Shown: in pieces, positions 44,579 through 54,436 of the stretch
How the letters are laid out: every line of letters starts with the position of its first letter
Position numbering within the stretch: the first letter of the stretch is position 1
Source: Candidatus Woesearchaeota archaeon
GTDB taxonomy: Archaea > Nanobdellota > Nanobdellia > Woesearchaeales > GW2011-AR9
Reading direction: 5' to 3'
DNA: 54,842 bases
Assembly: GCA_018664115.1 (NCBI GenBank)
Contig: JABJOX010000055.1
Location: 1 to 54,842 of the forward strand
Notes under the pieces: model-generated
Database searches by the model: none
Told to the model about the DNA's origin: nothing
The model's input: only the letters and a program-made list of their open reading frames with translations
Position numbers and translations under genes: made by a program

Positions 44579-46939
44579 CTACCCTTCCACAACCCAAACT
44601 TTAACAGTAAACGGTTGTTCTTCAACTGAATCGTCAACAACAACAGCTTCTTCAACAACTTCTGAATAAACATTCACAACCCATTCTTTGGTTACAGAAT
44701 CTCTACCATCTGAAACAACAACTTTAACTTTCTTCTTTCCAGGTGATGTAAATGTTCTTGTGATTGTATCAGTCCCAATAACTTTTTGCTGTCTTAAACC
44801 AAGATTCCATTCATACGACAATTTATCGTTATCTAAATCTTTAACCGCAACATGGAATACTGTTTTCACTCCAGTCTCAACTGTGATTACTTCTTCAGGT
44901 AAGAAATCTAATACTTCAGGCTTCTGATTAACATTCTTCACAATAACCTCAACAGGATGAACAACTTCTAAAGAACCATCAGAAGCAACAAAACTCAAAA
45001 ATACAGTTTCTTGTTCCTTGTTGAACTTTCTATTCCAAGAAGAATATTTACTAACAAGATTATTCAAAAATCCACCCGTCTTTTCAGCAACAGTACTATG
45101 AGCTGGTGCCCAAGTAAATTGGCCATCATTAAATGATGCGCCGAAAGGAATGTTATCTAACCTAATTTTAAGTTCATCATTGTCAGGATCAGTTGCTGAA
45201 ACCCAGAAACTAAATTCTTCTCCCTCATTAACAATGTGTTTATCTTTTTTGATTTTTAAAGTAGGTTCACGATTATTTTTCTTAACTGTTAAATAAACAG
45301 TTTCAGTATTACTCAATTTACCATCAGTAGCAGTAAGTGTAACCGGATAAATGTCTTGATCATCATAATCAGTACTCCATTTACCTGACCTTTTATTTAA
45401 TGGCCAACCATAATAAATTTTAACTTTATCACCATCAGGATCAACTGCTTCAGCATTAAAATCAACAGAATCTAATTCAGTAATTGTTAAATTTTCAAAA
45501 CTTGTAAATTGTGGCATTCTGTTAACATTGTAAACAATTAATTTAACTTCGTTAGAAGTACATAATTCTTTTCCACAAGCGGTTATTGTAAATGGCACAG
45601 TTTTTTTCTTCAAAAAATAATGTTCTAACTTTAACGAACTAAGTAAATTACTAACAAAATTACCTTTCCTTTTAATGTAATCATAACCTGGTGTCCAAGA
45701 GAAAACATTATCTTTTTGATCAAATTCAAAAACTTCTGGGAAGCCAGCAAAACTAACTTCAACTTTATCATTATCAGGATCAGAAACATCAATTTCCCAT
45801 AATAATTCTTCATTTTCATTAACATAAATTTTTTCAGGAACATTTAATACTGGCGCTAAATCAACATCTAAAACAATTATTTCAACTTCTTTTTCAACAC
45901 TAAATTCACCATCAGAAGCAACTAATTCCAAATTATACTTCCCTGCATCATTAAAATTAGTTTGCCATTCACCTTCCTTATCAAGTGGAGTTTCAAACGA
46001 ATAAGATAACACGTCACCATCTAAATCAACGTCTGGTAAATCTAAATAAACTAATTCGCCTTCTTTAACAGTTACTGATAAAACATCCAAAACCGGTTTT
46101 CTGTTAACATTTTCAATATTAATAGTCCATTCTTTTTCTGAACTTAAAGTGCCATCAGTTACAACTAATTCTAACAAATGTTCACCTGCAGAATTATAAT
46201 CTAGATAATATTCGCCGGAATTTTCTTCTCCAACAATTTCGCCATCAAATTTCCAGACAAAAGATAATTCTTCTTTATCACCATCAACAGCTTCAACATA
46301 AAATTCTAAATCCTCATCTTCTTCAAAATTAACAATTTTACCTTCTGAAAAAGTATTAATTATTTCTGGTGCTTGGTTTGTATTTGATACAGACACATCA
46401 ACTCTAAATTTTTCATTAAACTCACCATCACTTGCTTCAAATACAGTTACAAAGTTTCCTTCATTATCATAATCAGGTGTCCACTTACCATTGTTATCAA
46501 ATGGCGCATTAAAATTAAAACTGATTGGATCATCATCAGGGTCAGTAACAAGTTTCTTTAAATCAATAGTTTGAGTTTCTTTGATAGAAATTTTATTCTC
46601 TGATAAAATAGGAGGTTGATTTTTATTATCTACAATTACTTTAACTTCTTGTTTAACTTGGTTAACACCATCAGAAGCAGTGATCTCTAAATCATGTTCA
46701 CCAGCATCATCATAATCTGTTTGCCATTCACCTTTATCATCTAACGGCGGAGAATAATAATAAACAATCTTATCATTATCTAAATCAGTTGCTTCAGCTT
46801 TAACTTTAACTAAATCAGTTTCTTGAACATGAAAAGTTTTTACAGCTGCAAAAGAAGTATTAACTAACAAAAATAGAGTCATCAGTCCAATCAGAACTAA
46901 AATTGTTTTTTTATTGTTCATTTTATTCCTACCATTCAA
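44579..46939 (-). CDS. Secreted multi-repeat Ig/cadherin-like surface protein
   Basis: Signal peptide; repeats of NxxP..l..i.v.E...v.....D.DgD.v.y.....l...G.W.tdy...G.y.v...asDg. Confidence 0.8.
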   Translation of the reverse strand: MNGRNKMNNKKTILVLIGLMTLFLLVNTSFAAVKTFHVQETDLVKVKAEATDLDNDKIVYYYSPPLDDKGEWQTDYDDAGEHDLEITASDGVNQVKQEVKVIVDNKNQPPILSENKISIKETQTIDLKKLVTDPDDDPISFNFNAPFDNNGKWTPDYDNEGNFVTVFEASDGEFNEKFRVDVSVSNTNQAPEIINTFSEGKIVNFEEDEDLEFYVEAVDGDKEELSFVWKFDGEIVGEENSGEYYLDYNSAGEHLLELVVTDGTLSSEKEWTINIENVNRKPVLDVLSVTVKEGELVYLDLPDVDLDGDVLSYSFETPLDKEGEWQTNFNDAGKYNLELVASDGEFSVEKEVEIIVLDVDLAPVLNVPEKIYVNENEELLWEIDVSDPDNDKVEVSFAGFPEVFEFDQKDNVFSWTPGYDYIKRKGNFVSNLLSSLKLEHYFLKKKTVPFTITACGKELCTSNEVKLIVYNVNRMPQFTSFENLTITELDSVDFNAEAVDPDGDKVKIYYGWPLNKRSGKWSTDYDDQDIYPVTLTATDGKLSNTETVYLTVKKNNREPTLKIKKDKHIVNEGEEFSFWVSATDPDNDELKIRLDNIPFGASFNDGQFTWAPAHSTVAEKTGGFLNNLVSKYSSWNRKFNKEQETVFLSFVASDGSLEVVHPVEVIVKNVNQKPEVLDFLPEEVITVETGVKTVFHVAVKDLDNDKLSYEWNLGLRQQKVIGTDTITRTFTSPGKKKVKVVVSDGRDSVTKEWVVNVYSEVVEEAVVVDDSVEEQPFTVKVWVVEG

Positions 46940-46960
46940 ATAAAAAAAGATAAAAAAAAA

Positions 46961-47986
46961 TTAATTTAAATCCAAAGAGATGTCAGTAATCACTGGCGGC
47001 ATGTTTATGTCTTCAACAGTTACAGTAACTTTCTTAGTAACTTTGTCTTTACCATCATCAGCAACAACAGTAACTACATAAACTCCATGATCAGTAAAAC
47101 CAGTTTCCCAGACTCCATCATTTCCTAATGGTTCAGAGATAGTTAAAGTGATTTTATCTTCATCTAAATCTGTGATTAATGGTTTTAATTCAACAACTTC
47201 TCCTTCTTTAATAGTAACGTCTTCTAATCCAGATACTACAGGTAATTCATTAACATCATTAATAGTTAATAAAAAGGTTTTATCAGTATCTAATTCACCA
47301 TCACTAGCAACAACTTTGATATCATACTCTCCAGCAGAAGTGTGGTCAGTTACAAAAGTTCCAGACTTTAATGGTTCTGAAATTGATACTGAAACAGCAT
47401 CTCCGTTTGGATCAGCAACTTTTGGTTCAAAGTTAATTTGTTCACCCTCACTTACAGTAATATCTTTAACTCCAGTAATAGTTGGTGGAACATTAACTCT
47501 CTCCACAATGATCTTAACTTTCTTTTCTGTAGTTAGTTTTCCATCAGTTGCAGTTAAAGTAACTACATACTCACCAGCATCCCCATAATTAGTTTGCCAC
47601 TCACCTTGTTTGTTTAATGGTTTAGTGAAAGCATAAGTAACAACATCTTTGTCAGGATCACTAACTTGAACATTTAACTTTACTAATTCGTTTTCTTTAA
47701 CATTAATAACTTCTAAATCTGATTCATAAACATCAACTTCTTCAACATCTTCAGTTAAGTCTGGAAGAACAATATCTTCTTCAACTTCTTCAAGAAGTAA
47801 ATCTTCTTCAGCTAATTCTTCTTCGAGATTTAATTGCTCTTCAATATTAGCAATCTCATCAATAAGACTTAAATCTTCTTCTGTAACATCATCTGCTGGA
47901 ACATCATAAGCTTTATAATCTAAACATCCTACTAAAAACACAAACATAACTAAAACTGTTAAACTCACCATAACTTTTTTTATCAT
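46961..47986 (-). CDS. Lipoprotein with Ig/cadherin-like repeats
   Basis: Lipobox LVGC; acidic linker; repeats as in 44579..46939. Confidence 0.8.
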   Translation of the reverse strand: MIKKVMVSLTVLVMFVFLVGCLDYKAYDVPADDVTEEDLSLIDEIANIEEQLNLEEELAEEDLLLEEVEEDIVLPDLTEDVEEVDVYESDLEVINVKENELVKLNVQVSDPDKDVVTYAFTKPLNKQGEWQTNYGDAGEYVVTLTATDGKLTTEKKVKIIVERVNVPPTITGVKDITVSEGEQINFEPKVADPNGDAVSVSISEPLKSGTFVTDHTSAGEYDIKVVASDGELDTDKTFLLTINDVNELPVVSGLEDVTIKEGEVVELKPLITDLDEDKITLTISEPLGNDGVWETGFTDHGVYVVTVVADDGKDKVTKKVTVTVEDINMPPVITDISLDLN

Positions 47987-48134
47987 TTTAAACTTCCCCC
48001 TCTTAAGACTGCAACAAACATGAGCCTCTTTTGATTAATTGAGTATTCTAGAATGATAACTCGTATTTAAAGATTTATACACAGGAAAGTATATTGTGCA
48101 GGAATAGTTTTAATTGTTAAGAATGAATAAAGAT

Positions 48135-49109
48135 TTAAAATTTCTTTGCAACATTACTAATTCTAACTTCATCAATAGCACCAATAAAACAATGTGCTGG
48201 TATTTGAGTGTACGGTTCTGAACCAATTCCCAAACCCATATTCTCAGTTTTAGTTATCGGTCCCGCTATTTCAAAAGAATCTAAACATTCACCATTAATA
48301 AATAATTTTGCAATTCCTTGTTCATAACTTAACCTTAAATGAGTAAATTTATCTGCTGGAAATAAATAATCAGCTTCCAATAAAACTTTATTTTGAGCAA
48401 TTCCTAAAACACCTACTAATTTAGAAGGTTTTTTTATGAAAAGACCATATCCTTTACATTCTCCATATTCTCCTAAAGGACAAGCAGCTTTATTAATTAT
48501 CCAACCCCGATCACCTTTAAAACTGGATTCTGTTGATTTAGGTTTAATTAATACATCAATGGTAATTTCATCTGGGTTAAGTTCCGGAAAATCAGACAAC
48601 ACAATTGCGGCATTACCATCAAAATATCTTGCATCACCTAAACCATTCTCAGAATTAACTTTTGTAGTCAAACCATATTCTACGGCTTCCTTTTCTGTAC
48701 AATCAGGTTTTAAATAATTTGGAGGTTCAAAATGAAATAAAGCAACACAATTTTCATCGGGTTCATAAGGTTCTAAAATTGATTGAGATATTTCATCAAC
48801 CATGTTTGAATCTTTAATTTCAATCAATTCCTCTAATTCTAAATCAAAAATATTCTTTTGATCTAAAAGTTCATTTTGACCAAATACATCATTAGGAATT
48901 ACTTCATTAAAAGAATCAATTAAATCTTTACCATAATAACTTTCACCATCTAAATTTACAACAGAATCTTTACTTAATGATTCTTCAATTCTAACATCAT
49001 TTGTTAAATCAACATTTGGAACCCAAGGGGCAGGTTTATTTACACATGCAGAAAAATAAGCCAAACTTCCGATTAATAATAATTTATTGTACCAGCGCAT
49101 AATATTCAC
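48135..49109 (-). CDS. Lipoprotein with LamG/concanavalin-like domain
   Basis: Lipobox YFSAC; CVALFHFEPP..GLGDARYFDGNAAIVL..GAIDEVRISNVAKKF. Confidence 0.75.
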   Translation of the reverse strand: MNIMRWYNKLLLIGSLAYFSACVNKPAPWVPNVDLTNDVRIEESLSKDSVVNLDGESYYGKDLIDSFNEVIPNDVFGQNELLDQKNIFDLELEELIEIKDSNMVDEISQSILEPYEPDENCVALFHFEPPNYLKPDCTEKEAVEYGLTTKVNSENGLGDARYFDGNAAIVLSDFPELNPDEITIDVLIKPKSTESSFKGDRGWIINKAACPLGEYGECKGYGLFIKKPSKLVGVLGIAQNKVLLEADYLFPADKFTHLRLSYEQGIAKLFINGECLDSFEIAGPITKTENMGLGIGSEPYTQIPAHCFIGAIDEVRISNVAKKF

Positions 49110-49137
49110 TTCCCATTTATCACCAGAATAATAAAAG

Positions 49138-49249
49138 TGGCCCCGCCGAGATTTGAACTCGGGACTTCACGATGTCTAGACCATACTTGATATATCAGTT
49201 TCGCATCCAATAATGGAACGTGCGCTCTACCAAGCTAAGCCACGGGGCC
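49138..49249 (-). tRNA. Intron-containing tRNA, isotype unresolved (Val-GAC or Trp-CCA depending on splicing)
   Basis: GGCCCCG/CGGGGCC acceptor, GCTT/GAGC D-stem, CCGAG-TTCAAAT-CTCGG T-arm; CACG...CGTG anticodon stem enclosing a ~40-nt insertion. Confidence 0.8.
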
Positions 49250-49495
49250 GTAATCAAGCAAAATCTACTCTTCTTTAAAAAGATTACGGCTGTTCTTAAT
49301 ATTAATAGCAAAAAACTAAATTCTCTATTTAGTAACACTGAGACAAATTCGTCATCAGTAGTAAAACTGTTTTTCACTTCCAGAATGGTATCGGGGTGGA
49401 GTATATATTTTAGACTTCAACATTATTTATAAACCGATTCTATTTCCAAAGAAGCTAGGTAGATGTTATAAAAAAAGAGGGGTGGGTGTTTTAAT

Positions 49496-49576
49496 ATGTC
49501 AAATAAAATTTCTTACAGGGCAGCAATGAGTTGTCACACATTAAGTTCTTTTATAGAAAGTGAAGAAGAAGAGTAA
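49496..49576 (+). CDS. 26-aa putative microprotein
   Basis: MSNKISYRAAMSCHTLSSFIESEEEE with GAGGGGTGGGTG upstream. Confidence 0.3.
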   Translation: MSNKISYRAAMSCHTLSSFIESEEEE

Positions 49577-49585
49577 TTTTTTTAT

Positions 49586-50320
49586 TTATTTTAATTTTTG
49601 ATTATAAAATTCTCTTGCTTGCTCTTTAGAATACTCTAAAGTTCCGCCAACATCCATGCTAACTAACTTAACTCCCTTCCGTTCAAACACTTCTCTGAAT
49701 TCAGAAGAATCATATTGTTTCTTTAATTTTAATTGAAACTCAAGATTCTCAAATTCACAATTATCATCTTTATCCCTAGAATCTAATCTATTAATTACTT
49801 CAGAAACATCTTCAATCGTAGGAACTATCATAAAATCCATTGGATGTCCATAACAGAAAGCGTTTCCTGACAATTTCATAATTTCATCCATGCTAAATTC
49901 TCTACCTAAATCTAAAGCAGTTTGCCGTTGATAAACAATACTTGTAGAAAAAGATCTACTTTGGTAAACATCAATCCCTGCTTCTAGAACCGGAAGTAAT
50001 AATTGTTCATACAAGATATGACGATCTAATGAATAACCTCCTGCAACTGTTTCCGGAGAATAAGTTCTACCATTCTTAGCAATTAACTCATCACGAACTA
50101 TTCTTCCAGCACCAACAAAAGTAGGTTCAGAAGTAAGAATAATATCATAGTTTCCAATAATTTCTTTTGGATTCGGGTGAAAATCATTTTCTTCCCAAAA
50201 CTTATGTACATCAAAAACTCTTTTTCCTGTTTTCTTTGCTTCTTCAACAAAAGTATCTATAATAACTCCTTTACCGCATCCATCTAGTCCATCAACAACA
50301 ATAAACTTACCTCTTTGCAT
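49586..50320 (-). CDS. Thymidylate kinase-like protein
   Basis: KFIVVDGLDGCGKGVI; TSEPTFVGAGRIVRDELI; SLDRHILYEQLLLPVLEAGIDVYQSRSF. Confidence 0.85.
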   Translation of the reverse strand: MQRGKFIVVDGLDGCGKGVIIDTFVEEAKKTGKRVFDVHKFWEENDFHPNPKEIIGNYDIILTSEPTFVGAGRIVRDELIAKNGRTYSPETVAGGYSLDRHILYEQLLLPVLEAGIDVYQSRSFSTSIVYQRQTALDLGREFSMDEIMKLSGNAFCYGHPMDFMIVPTIEDVSEVINRLDSRDKDDNCEFENLEFQLKLKKQYDSSEFREVFERKGVKLVSMDVGGTLEYSKEQAREFYNQKLK

Positions 50321-50371
50321 AAGAAAAAGAAAATATAACTTATTAATAAATTATATGGTGCTAGAAAGATA

Positions 50372-51532
50372 TTAATCAAAAAACTTCATCTCATTCAATT
50401 CTTCAGGCAAATGTTCCTGCTTGAAGTTTTTCTTCTCTTCATCACTTAAATCGTGATAATATTGATAATCTTTACCCCAACCTTGATCTTTCAAAAAAGA
50501 AGTTTCTGCGTTCTTCAAATGTATCGGCACATCTAAATTTCCAGTTTCTTTAATCGTTTGTTTAATTTTGTTAACAGCAACATAAACTTGATTATTTTTT
50601 TCAGCTTTAGCTAAATAAACAATCAACTGAGCAAGAATAGTTTCACTTTCCGGCAAACCAATAACTTCATGAGCTTGAAAACATTTGATAGCAAATTCTA
50701 AAGCTTTGTTATCAGCAGCACCAATATCTTCAGAAGCAAATCTGATTAAACGACGAAAAATATATTTCGGATCTTCGCCACCATTTAACATTCTAAAAGC
50801 CCAATATAAAGAAGCATCAACATCACTATCACGCAAAGATTTGTGTAAAGCAGAAATAGTATTATAATGCCATTCCTGATCATAAAAAATATTTATATTA
50901 AGTAATTTCTTTGCTTCTTCTAAAGTCAAATTATCTTTTTTGGACAAAAATTCTAAACTGTTCAAAGATTTTCTTAAATCTCCATCTGAGATGGTACAAA
51001 TGAAATCTATAATCTCTTCTTTAATCTCAATCTTTTCATTCTGACAAACGTGAAATAAATATTTTTTAATTTCAGGTTCAGGAATCTTTTCAAACTTGAA
51101 CACTTTCATTCTGGAAAGCAAAGCATTGTTAACTTCAAACGCAGGATTTTCTGTGGTAGCACCAATTAAAGTCAATGTCCCTTTTTCTACGTGCGGTAAA
51201 AGATAATCTTGTTGCATTTTGTTAAAACGATGAATTTCGTCAACAAAAAGGATTGTTTTCGTTCTAGAAAATAAAAATAAGTTTTTAGCTTTCTCAACAC
51301 ATTCTCGAAGATCTTTTACTCCGCTAGTAACTGCGCTTAGTTCAATAAAATTCAAATCAAGAACGTTAGAAACAATTTTTGCTAACGTTGTTTTACCCGT
51401 TCCTGGAGGACCCCAAAAAAGCATCGAAAAAATGTTATTGTTATCAATATAATCTTTAAGAACAATATTTTCTGAAGTGAAAACAAAGTTGTCCATACTT
51501 TTTGGTCTGACCCGATGTGCTAAAGGTTCCAT
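50372..51532 (-). CDS. rarA: RarA/MgsA/WRNIP1-like AAA+ ATPase
   Basis: PLAHRVRPKSMDNF; FWGPPGTGKTTLAK; FVDEIHRFNKMQQDYLLPHVEKGTLTLIGATTENPAFEVN. Confidence 0.92.
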   Translation of the reverse strand: MEPLAHRVRPKSMDNFVFTSENIVLKDYIDNNNIFSMLFWGPPGTGKTTLAKIVSNVLDLNFIELSAVTSGVKDLRECVEKAKNLFLFSRTKTILFVDEIHRFNKMQQDYLLPHVEKGTLTLIGATTENPAFEVNNALLSRMKVFKFEKIPEPEIKKYLFHVCQNEKIEIKEEIIDFICTISDGDLRKSLNSLEFLSKKDNLTLEEAKKLLNINIFYDQEWHYNTISALHKSLRDSDVDASLYWAFRMLNGGEDPKYIFRRLIRFASEDIGAADNKALEFAIKCFQAHEVIGLPESETILAQLIVYLAKAEKNNQVYVAVNKIKQTIKETGNLDVPIHLKNAETSFLKDQGWGKDYQYYHDLSDEEKKNFKQEHLPEELNEMKFFD

Positions 51533-51611
51533 ATCAACTCAGGAGTATAAGCATTTATTAAGATTTTCGTTGTTAGAGTGATTATGACAGAAACATTTAT
51601 ATATTATAGTC

Positions 51612-51626
51612 CACTATAGTGCACTA
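51612..51626. promoter_or_regulatory. Overlapping palindromes CACTATAGTG / TAGTGCACTA at the TA operon start codon
   Basis: TAGTCCACTATAGTGCACTATGG; both 10-mers self-complementary. Confidence 0.5.
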
Positions 51627-51844
51627 TGGCAACAACAATTCAGATTAGTGAAGATTTACAACAAGAACTTGCAAACAGAAAAATGTTTACTAAAGAAACT
51701 TATGAAGAAGTAATTTGGGATTTAATAGAGGATACTAAAGAACTTTCTGCAGAAACTCTAAAGAATATTGAGATTGCTAAAAAACAAATCAAAGAAGGAA
51801 AGACTCATAGCCATGAAGAAATTAAGAAAAAGTTAGGTTTGTAA
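51626..51844 (+). CDS. Antitoxin of type II TA pair
   Basis: TTIQISEDLQQELANRKMFTKETYEEVIWDLIED; adjacent to RelE-type toxin. Confidence 0.75.
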   Translation: MATTIQISEDLQQELANRKMFTKETYEEVIWDLIEDTKELSAETLKNIEIAKKQIKEGKTHSHEEIKKKLGL

Positions 51845-51847
51845 AGA

Positions 51848-52099
51848 ATGTACAAACTAATTTATTCTGATGAAGTTTTAAAACAATTAAAGAAATTAGA
51901 TAACATTCTTAGAAAAAGAGTTATTGCAACTTTAGAAAGAATGAGGTTTAGACCACATTCATACACTAAAAAACTTGTTGGGTGTCCTTATTTCTCTTTA
52001 AGAGTTGGAGATCATAGAATTATTTTAGATATTCAAGATAACAAATTAGTAATTTTTGTAATTGAACTAGGCCACAGAAGAAATATTTATAAGAAGTAA
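51848..52099 (+). CDS. RelE/ParE-family toxin
   Basis: YKLIYSDEVLKQLKKLD..RPHSYTKKLVGCPYFSLRVGDHRIILDI..FVIELGHRRNIYKK. Confidence 0.88.
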   Translation: MYKLIYSDEVLKQLKKLDNILRKRVIATLERMRFRPHSYTKKLVGCPYFSLRVGDHRIILDIQDNKLVIFVIELGHRRNIYKK

Positions 52100-52115
52100 C
52101 TAATTCTCAAAGCAC

Positions 52116-52682
52116 ATGAACAAAATAATTTGCTTAGTTGGAATGTCTGGAAGCGGGAAAAGTGTAGTTGCAGATGTATTAGTTGAAAATGGATTTGAGT
52201 TTGCTCGCTTCGGTCAAATCACATTAGATATTGTTAAAGAAAGAGGCCTAGAACCTTCTGAAGAAAACGAAAGACCAATCAGAGAAGAAATGAGAAAGAA
52301 ACACGGCATGGGTGCTTATGCCACATTAAACATTCCTAAATTTGATAAACTTTTGAAAAAAGCTAACTTGGTCGCCGATGGATTATACAGTTGGTCAGAA
52401 TACAAAATTCTTAAAGAATATTATAAAGACAGATTAACTGTAGTAGCAGTTTTAGCACCGCCAGAAACAAGGTATGCCAGACTAGCGGGAAGAACAGAAG
52501 TTGATGAAAAAATGCGTAACAGACCAGCAACTAGAGAACAAGCTATTGCTCGTGATTATGCAGAAATTGAAAATATTGAGAAAGGCGGCCCGATCGCTAT
52601 GGCAGATTATTATATTCTTAATATTGGAAGTCAAGAAGATTTGGTTGAAGAAAGTAAAAAGTTGTTAGAAAAATTAAATTAA
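52116..52682 (+). CDS. P-loop nucleotide kinase-like (UPF0200 / dephospho-CoA kinase-like)
   Basis: ICLVGMSGSGKSVVADVLVENGFEFARFGQI. Confidence 0.75.
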   Translation: MNKIICLVGMSGSGKSVVADVLVENGFEFARFGQITLDIVKERGLEPSEENERPIREEMRKKHGMGAYATLNIPKFDKLLKKANLVADGLYSWSEYKILKEYYKDRLTVVAVLAPPETRYARLAGRTEVDEKMRNRPATREQAIARDYAEIENIEKGGPIAMADYYILNIGSQEDLVEESKKLLEKLN

Positions 52683-52687
52683 ACTAA

Positions 52688-53314
52688 TCACTTTATTTTC
52701 TTTCTTTTTACTTTGATCCAATAAATGATTCCTATAAACATCAAAATTACTAGAAAAATAACTAATAACAAATAATATTTTCCGAAAAAAGAAATTTTCA
52801 AATAAGGTACTGTTACTGCCGCACTTAGAATTTCTGATAATGGAAATTTTTCTATATCACCAACAGCTAAAACATATTTCCCCTCGTTATTAGAATTAAA
52901 TACTTTGATAACATAATTGCCGGCAGGTAACATTTCAGTACTTTTAAAATCCTCACCAATTTCTGGACCTTTTAAATAATAATCTTTACCAAACTCTTCA
53001 TAAAAAAATTCCCAATCATGATTTTCACCGTCTAAAAAATAAATAATTTCATTATTTCTTGATAATTCAGCTGAAACTTTATGTGTCAATTCAGTTCCCG
53101 GAATTAATACATTAATATAAACATTAAATTCTTGATCTGAATTCAAATAGTAATAGTGCGGTTCTCTATCTAAATTACTATAATATGCTTTAGATATTTC
53201 CGGTTCAATAATATTAGTTCCATCACTATTAACAATTCTTGGTTGGTGTGCAATAACAGAAATTATTAATGATAAAAAAATAACTAACAATAATAAAAAC
53301 ATTGTTTTTTTCAT
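52688..53314 (-). CDS. Secreted/membrane-anchored protein, one C-terminal TM
   Basis: Signal peptide; C-terminal YYLLLVIFLVILMFIGIIYWIKVKRKK. Confidence 0.55.
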   Translation of the reverse strand: MKKTMFLLLLVIFLSLIISVIAHQPRIVNSDGTNIIEPEISKAYYSNLDREPHYYYLNSDQEFNVYINVLIPGTELTHKVSAELSRNNEIIYFLDGENHDWEFFYEEFGKDYYLKGPEIGEDFKSTEMLPAGNYVIKVFNSNNEGKYVLAVGDIEKFPLSEILSAAVTVPYLKISFFGKYYLLLVIFLVILMFIGIIYWIKVKRKKIK

Positions 53315-53410
53315 TAAACGTTAACAAATATTAAGATTATATAAAACTATTCCTGAACACAACCTTTCTATTATAACAATCAATTTAAGTAAAGCAATCA
53401 TCCAATAAAC

Positions 53411-54421
53411 ATGATAATAGGAATTACAGGATTAGATGGTTCTGGAAAAAATATGGTTACAGAATCTTTAGGACAGAACGGTTTTATTAGAGTTAGTTTT
53501 TCAGACATTTTAAGAGAAGAATTAATTAAAAAGAATCTTAAGATAACTAAAGAGAATCTTATTGAAACTGGAAATAATTTGAGAATAAAGTATGGTCGAA
53601 AAATTCTTGCCAGATTAGCATTACAAAAAGTTGAAGATGGCGAAAATTACGTTTTTACTTCTATTAGAAATCCGTTAGAAGCAGAATTTTTAATGTCCAG
53701 ACACGATTTCTTATTAGTTAATGTTACTGCTCCAGAAAAAATCAGATTAAAACGTTTACAAATCAGAAAATCTGCTGGTGACCCAGAAACATTAAAAGAA
53801 CTAAGAAAACAAGATAAACATGAAAGTTCTCAAGATTCTAAAAAACAACAATTACACAAAGTCACAAAAATAGCTAAAGTAACAATTAACAATGATTCTT
53901 CTTTAGAAAAATTACAACTAAAAGTTAATCAAATGCTTAAAGACTGGATGTATAAATTACAAGATCCTAGACCAGATTGGGACCATTATTTCATGGAAAT
54001 AGCAGAAACAGTAAAATCAAGATCAAGTTGTATGTCACCCAAGAAAGGAGCATTAATTGTTAAAGATAAACAAATCCTTTCTACTGGTTACAATGGTACA
54101 CCCAGAAAGGTAAGTCATTGTACTGCTGGCTCTTGTGAAAGATGTTCATTAAGACATTCTGGAAAAATTAAGTCTGCTGATTATACTTCTGCAATTTGTA
54201 TCTGTGCTCATGCCGAAGAAAATGCTGTTGTGCAAGCTGCAAATACTGGCGCTTCTACAAAAGGAGCAACAATTTATACTACTTTTACTCCTTGTAATAT
54301 GTGTGCTCGAATGATTATTAACGCTGGAATAAAAGAAGTTATTGCTAAAGTTAAATATCCAGACGATGTAGGCACAAAATTGTTAAAAGAAGCGGGTGTT
54401 AAACTAAGAGTATTAAAATAA
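53411..54421 (+). CDS. Fusion: N-terminal P-loop kinase-like domain plus C-terminal dCMP deaminase
   Basis: GITGLDGSGKNMVTESL; CAHAEENAVVQAA; TTFTPCNMCARMIINAGI. Confidence 0.85.
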   Translation: MIIGITGLDGSGKNMVTESLGQNGFIRVSFSDILREELIKKNLKITKENLIETGNNLRIKYGRKILARLALQKVEDGENYVFTSIRNPLEAEFLMSRHDFLLVNVTAPEKIRLKRLQIRKSAGDPETLKELRKQDKHESSQDSKKQQLHKVTKIAKVTINNDSSLEKLQLKVNQMLKDWMYKLQDPRPDWDHYFMEIAETVKSRSSCMSPKKGALIVKDKQILSTGYNGTPRKVSHCTAGSCERCSLRHSGKIKSADYTSAICICAHAEENAVVQAANTGASTKGATIYTTFTPCNMCARMIINAGIKEVIAKVKYPDDVGTKLLKEAGVKLRVLK

Positions 54422-54436
54422 AAAATTAGAAAAAAA

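Noticed and set aside
47148-47588. 146-aa plus-strand ORF
   Set aside because: Antisense shadow of the Ig-repeat lipoprotein; Ser/Thr/Pro/Val-rich composition follows the complementary repeats.
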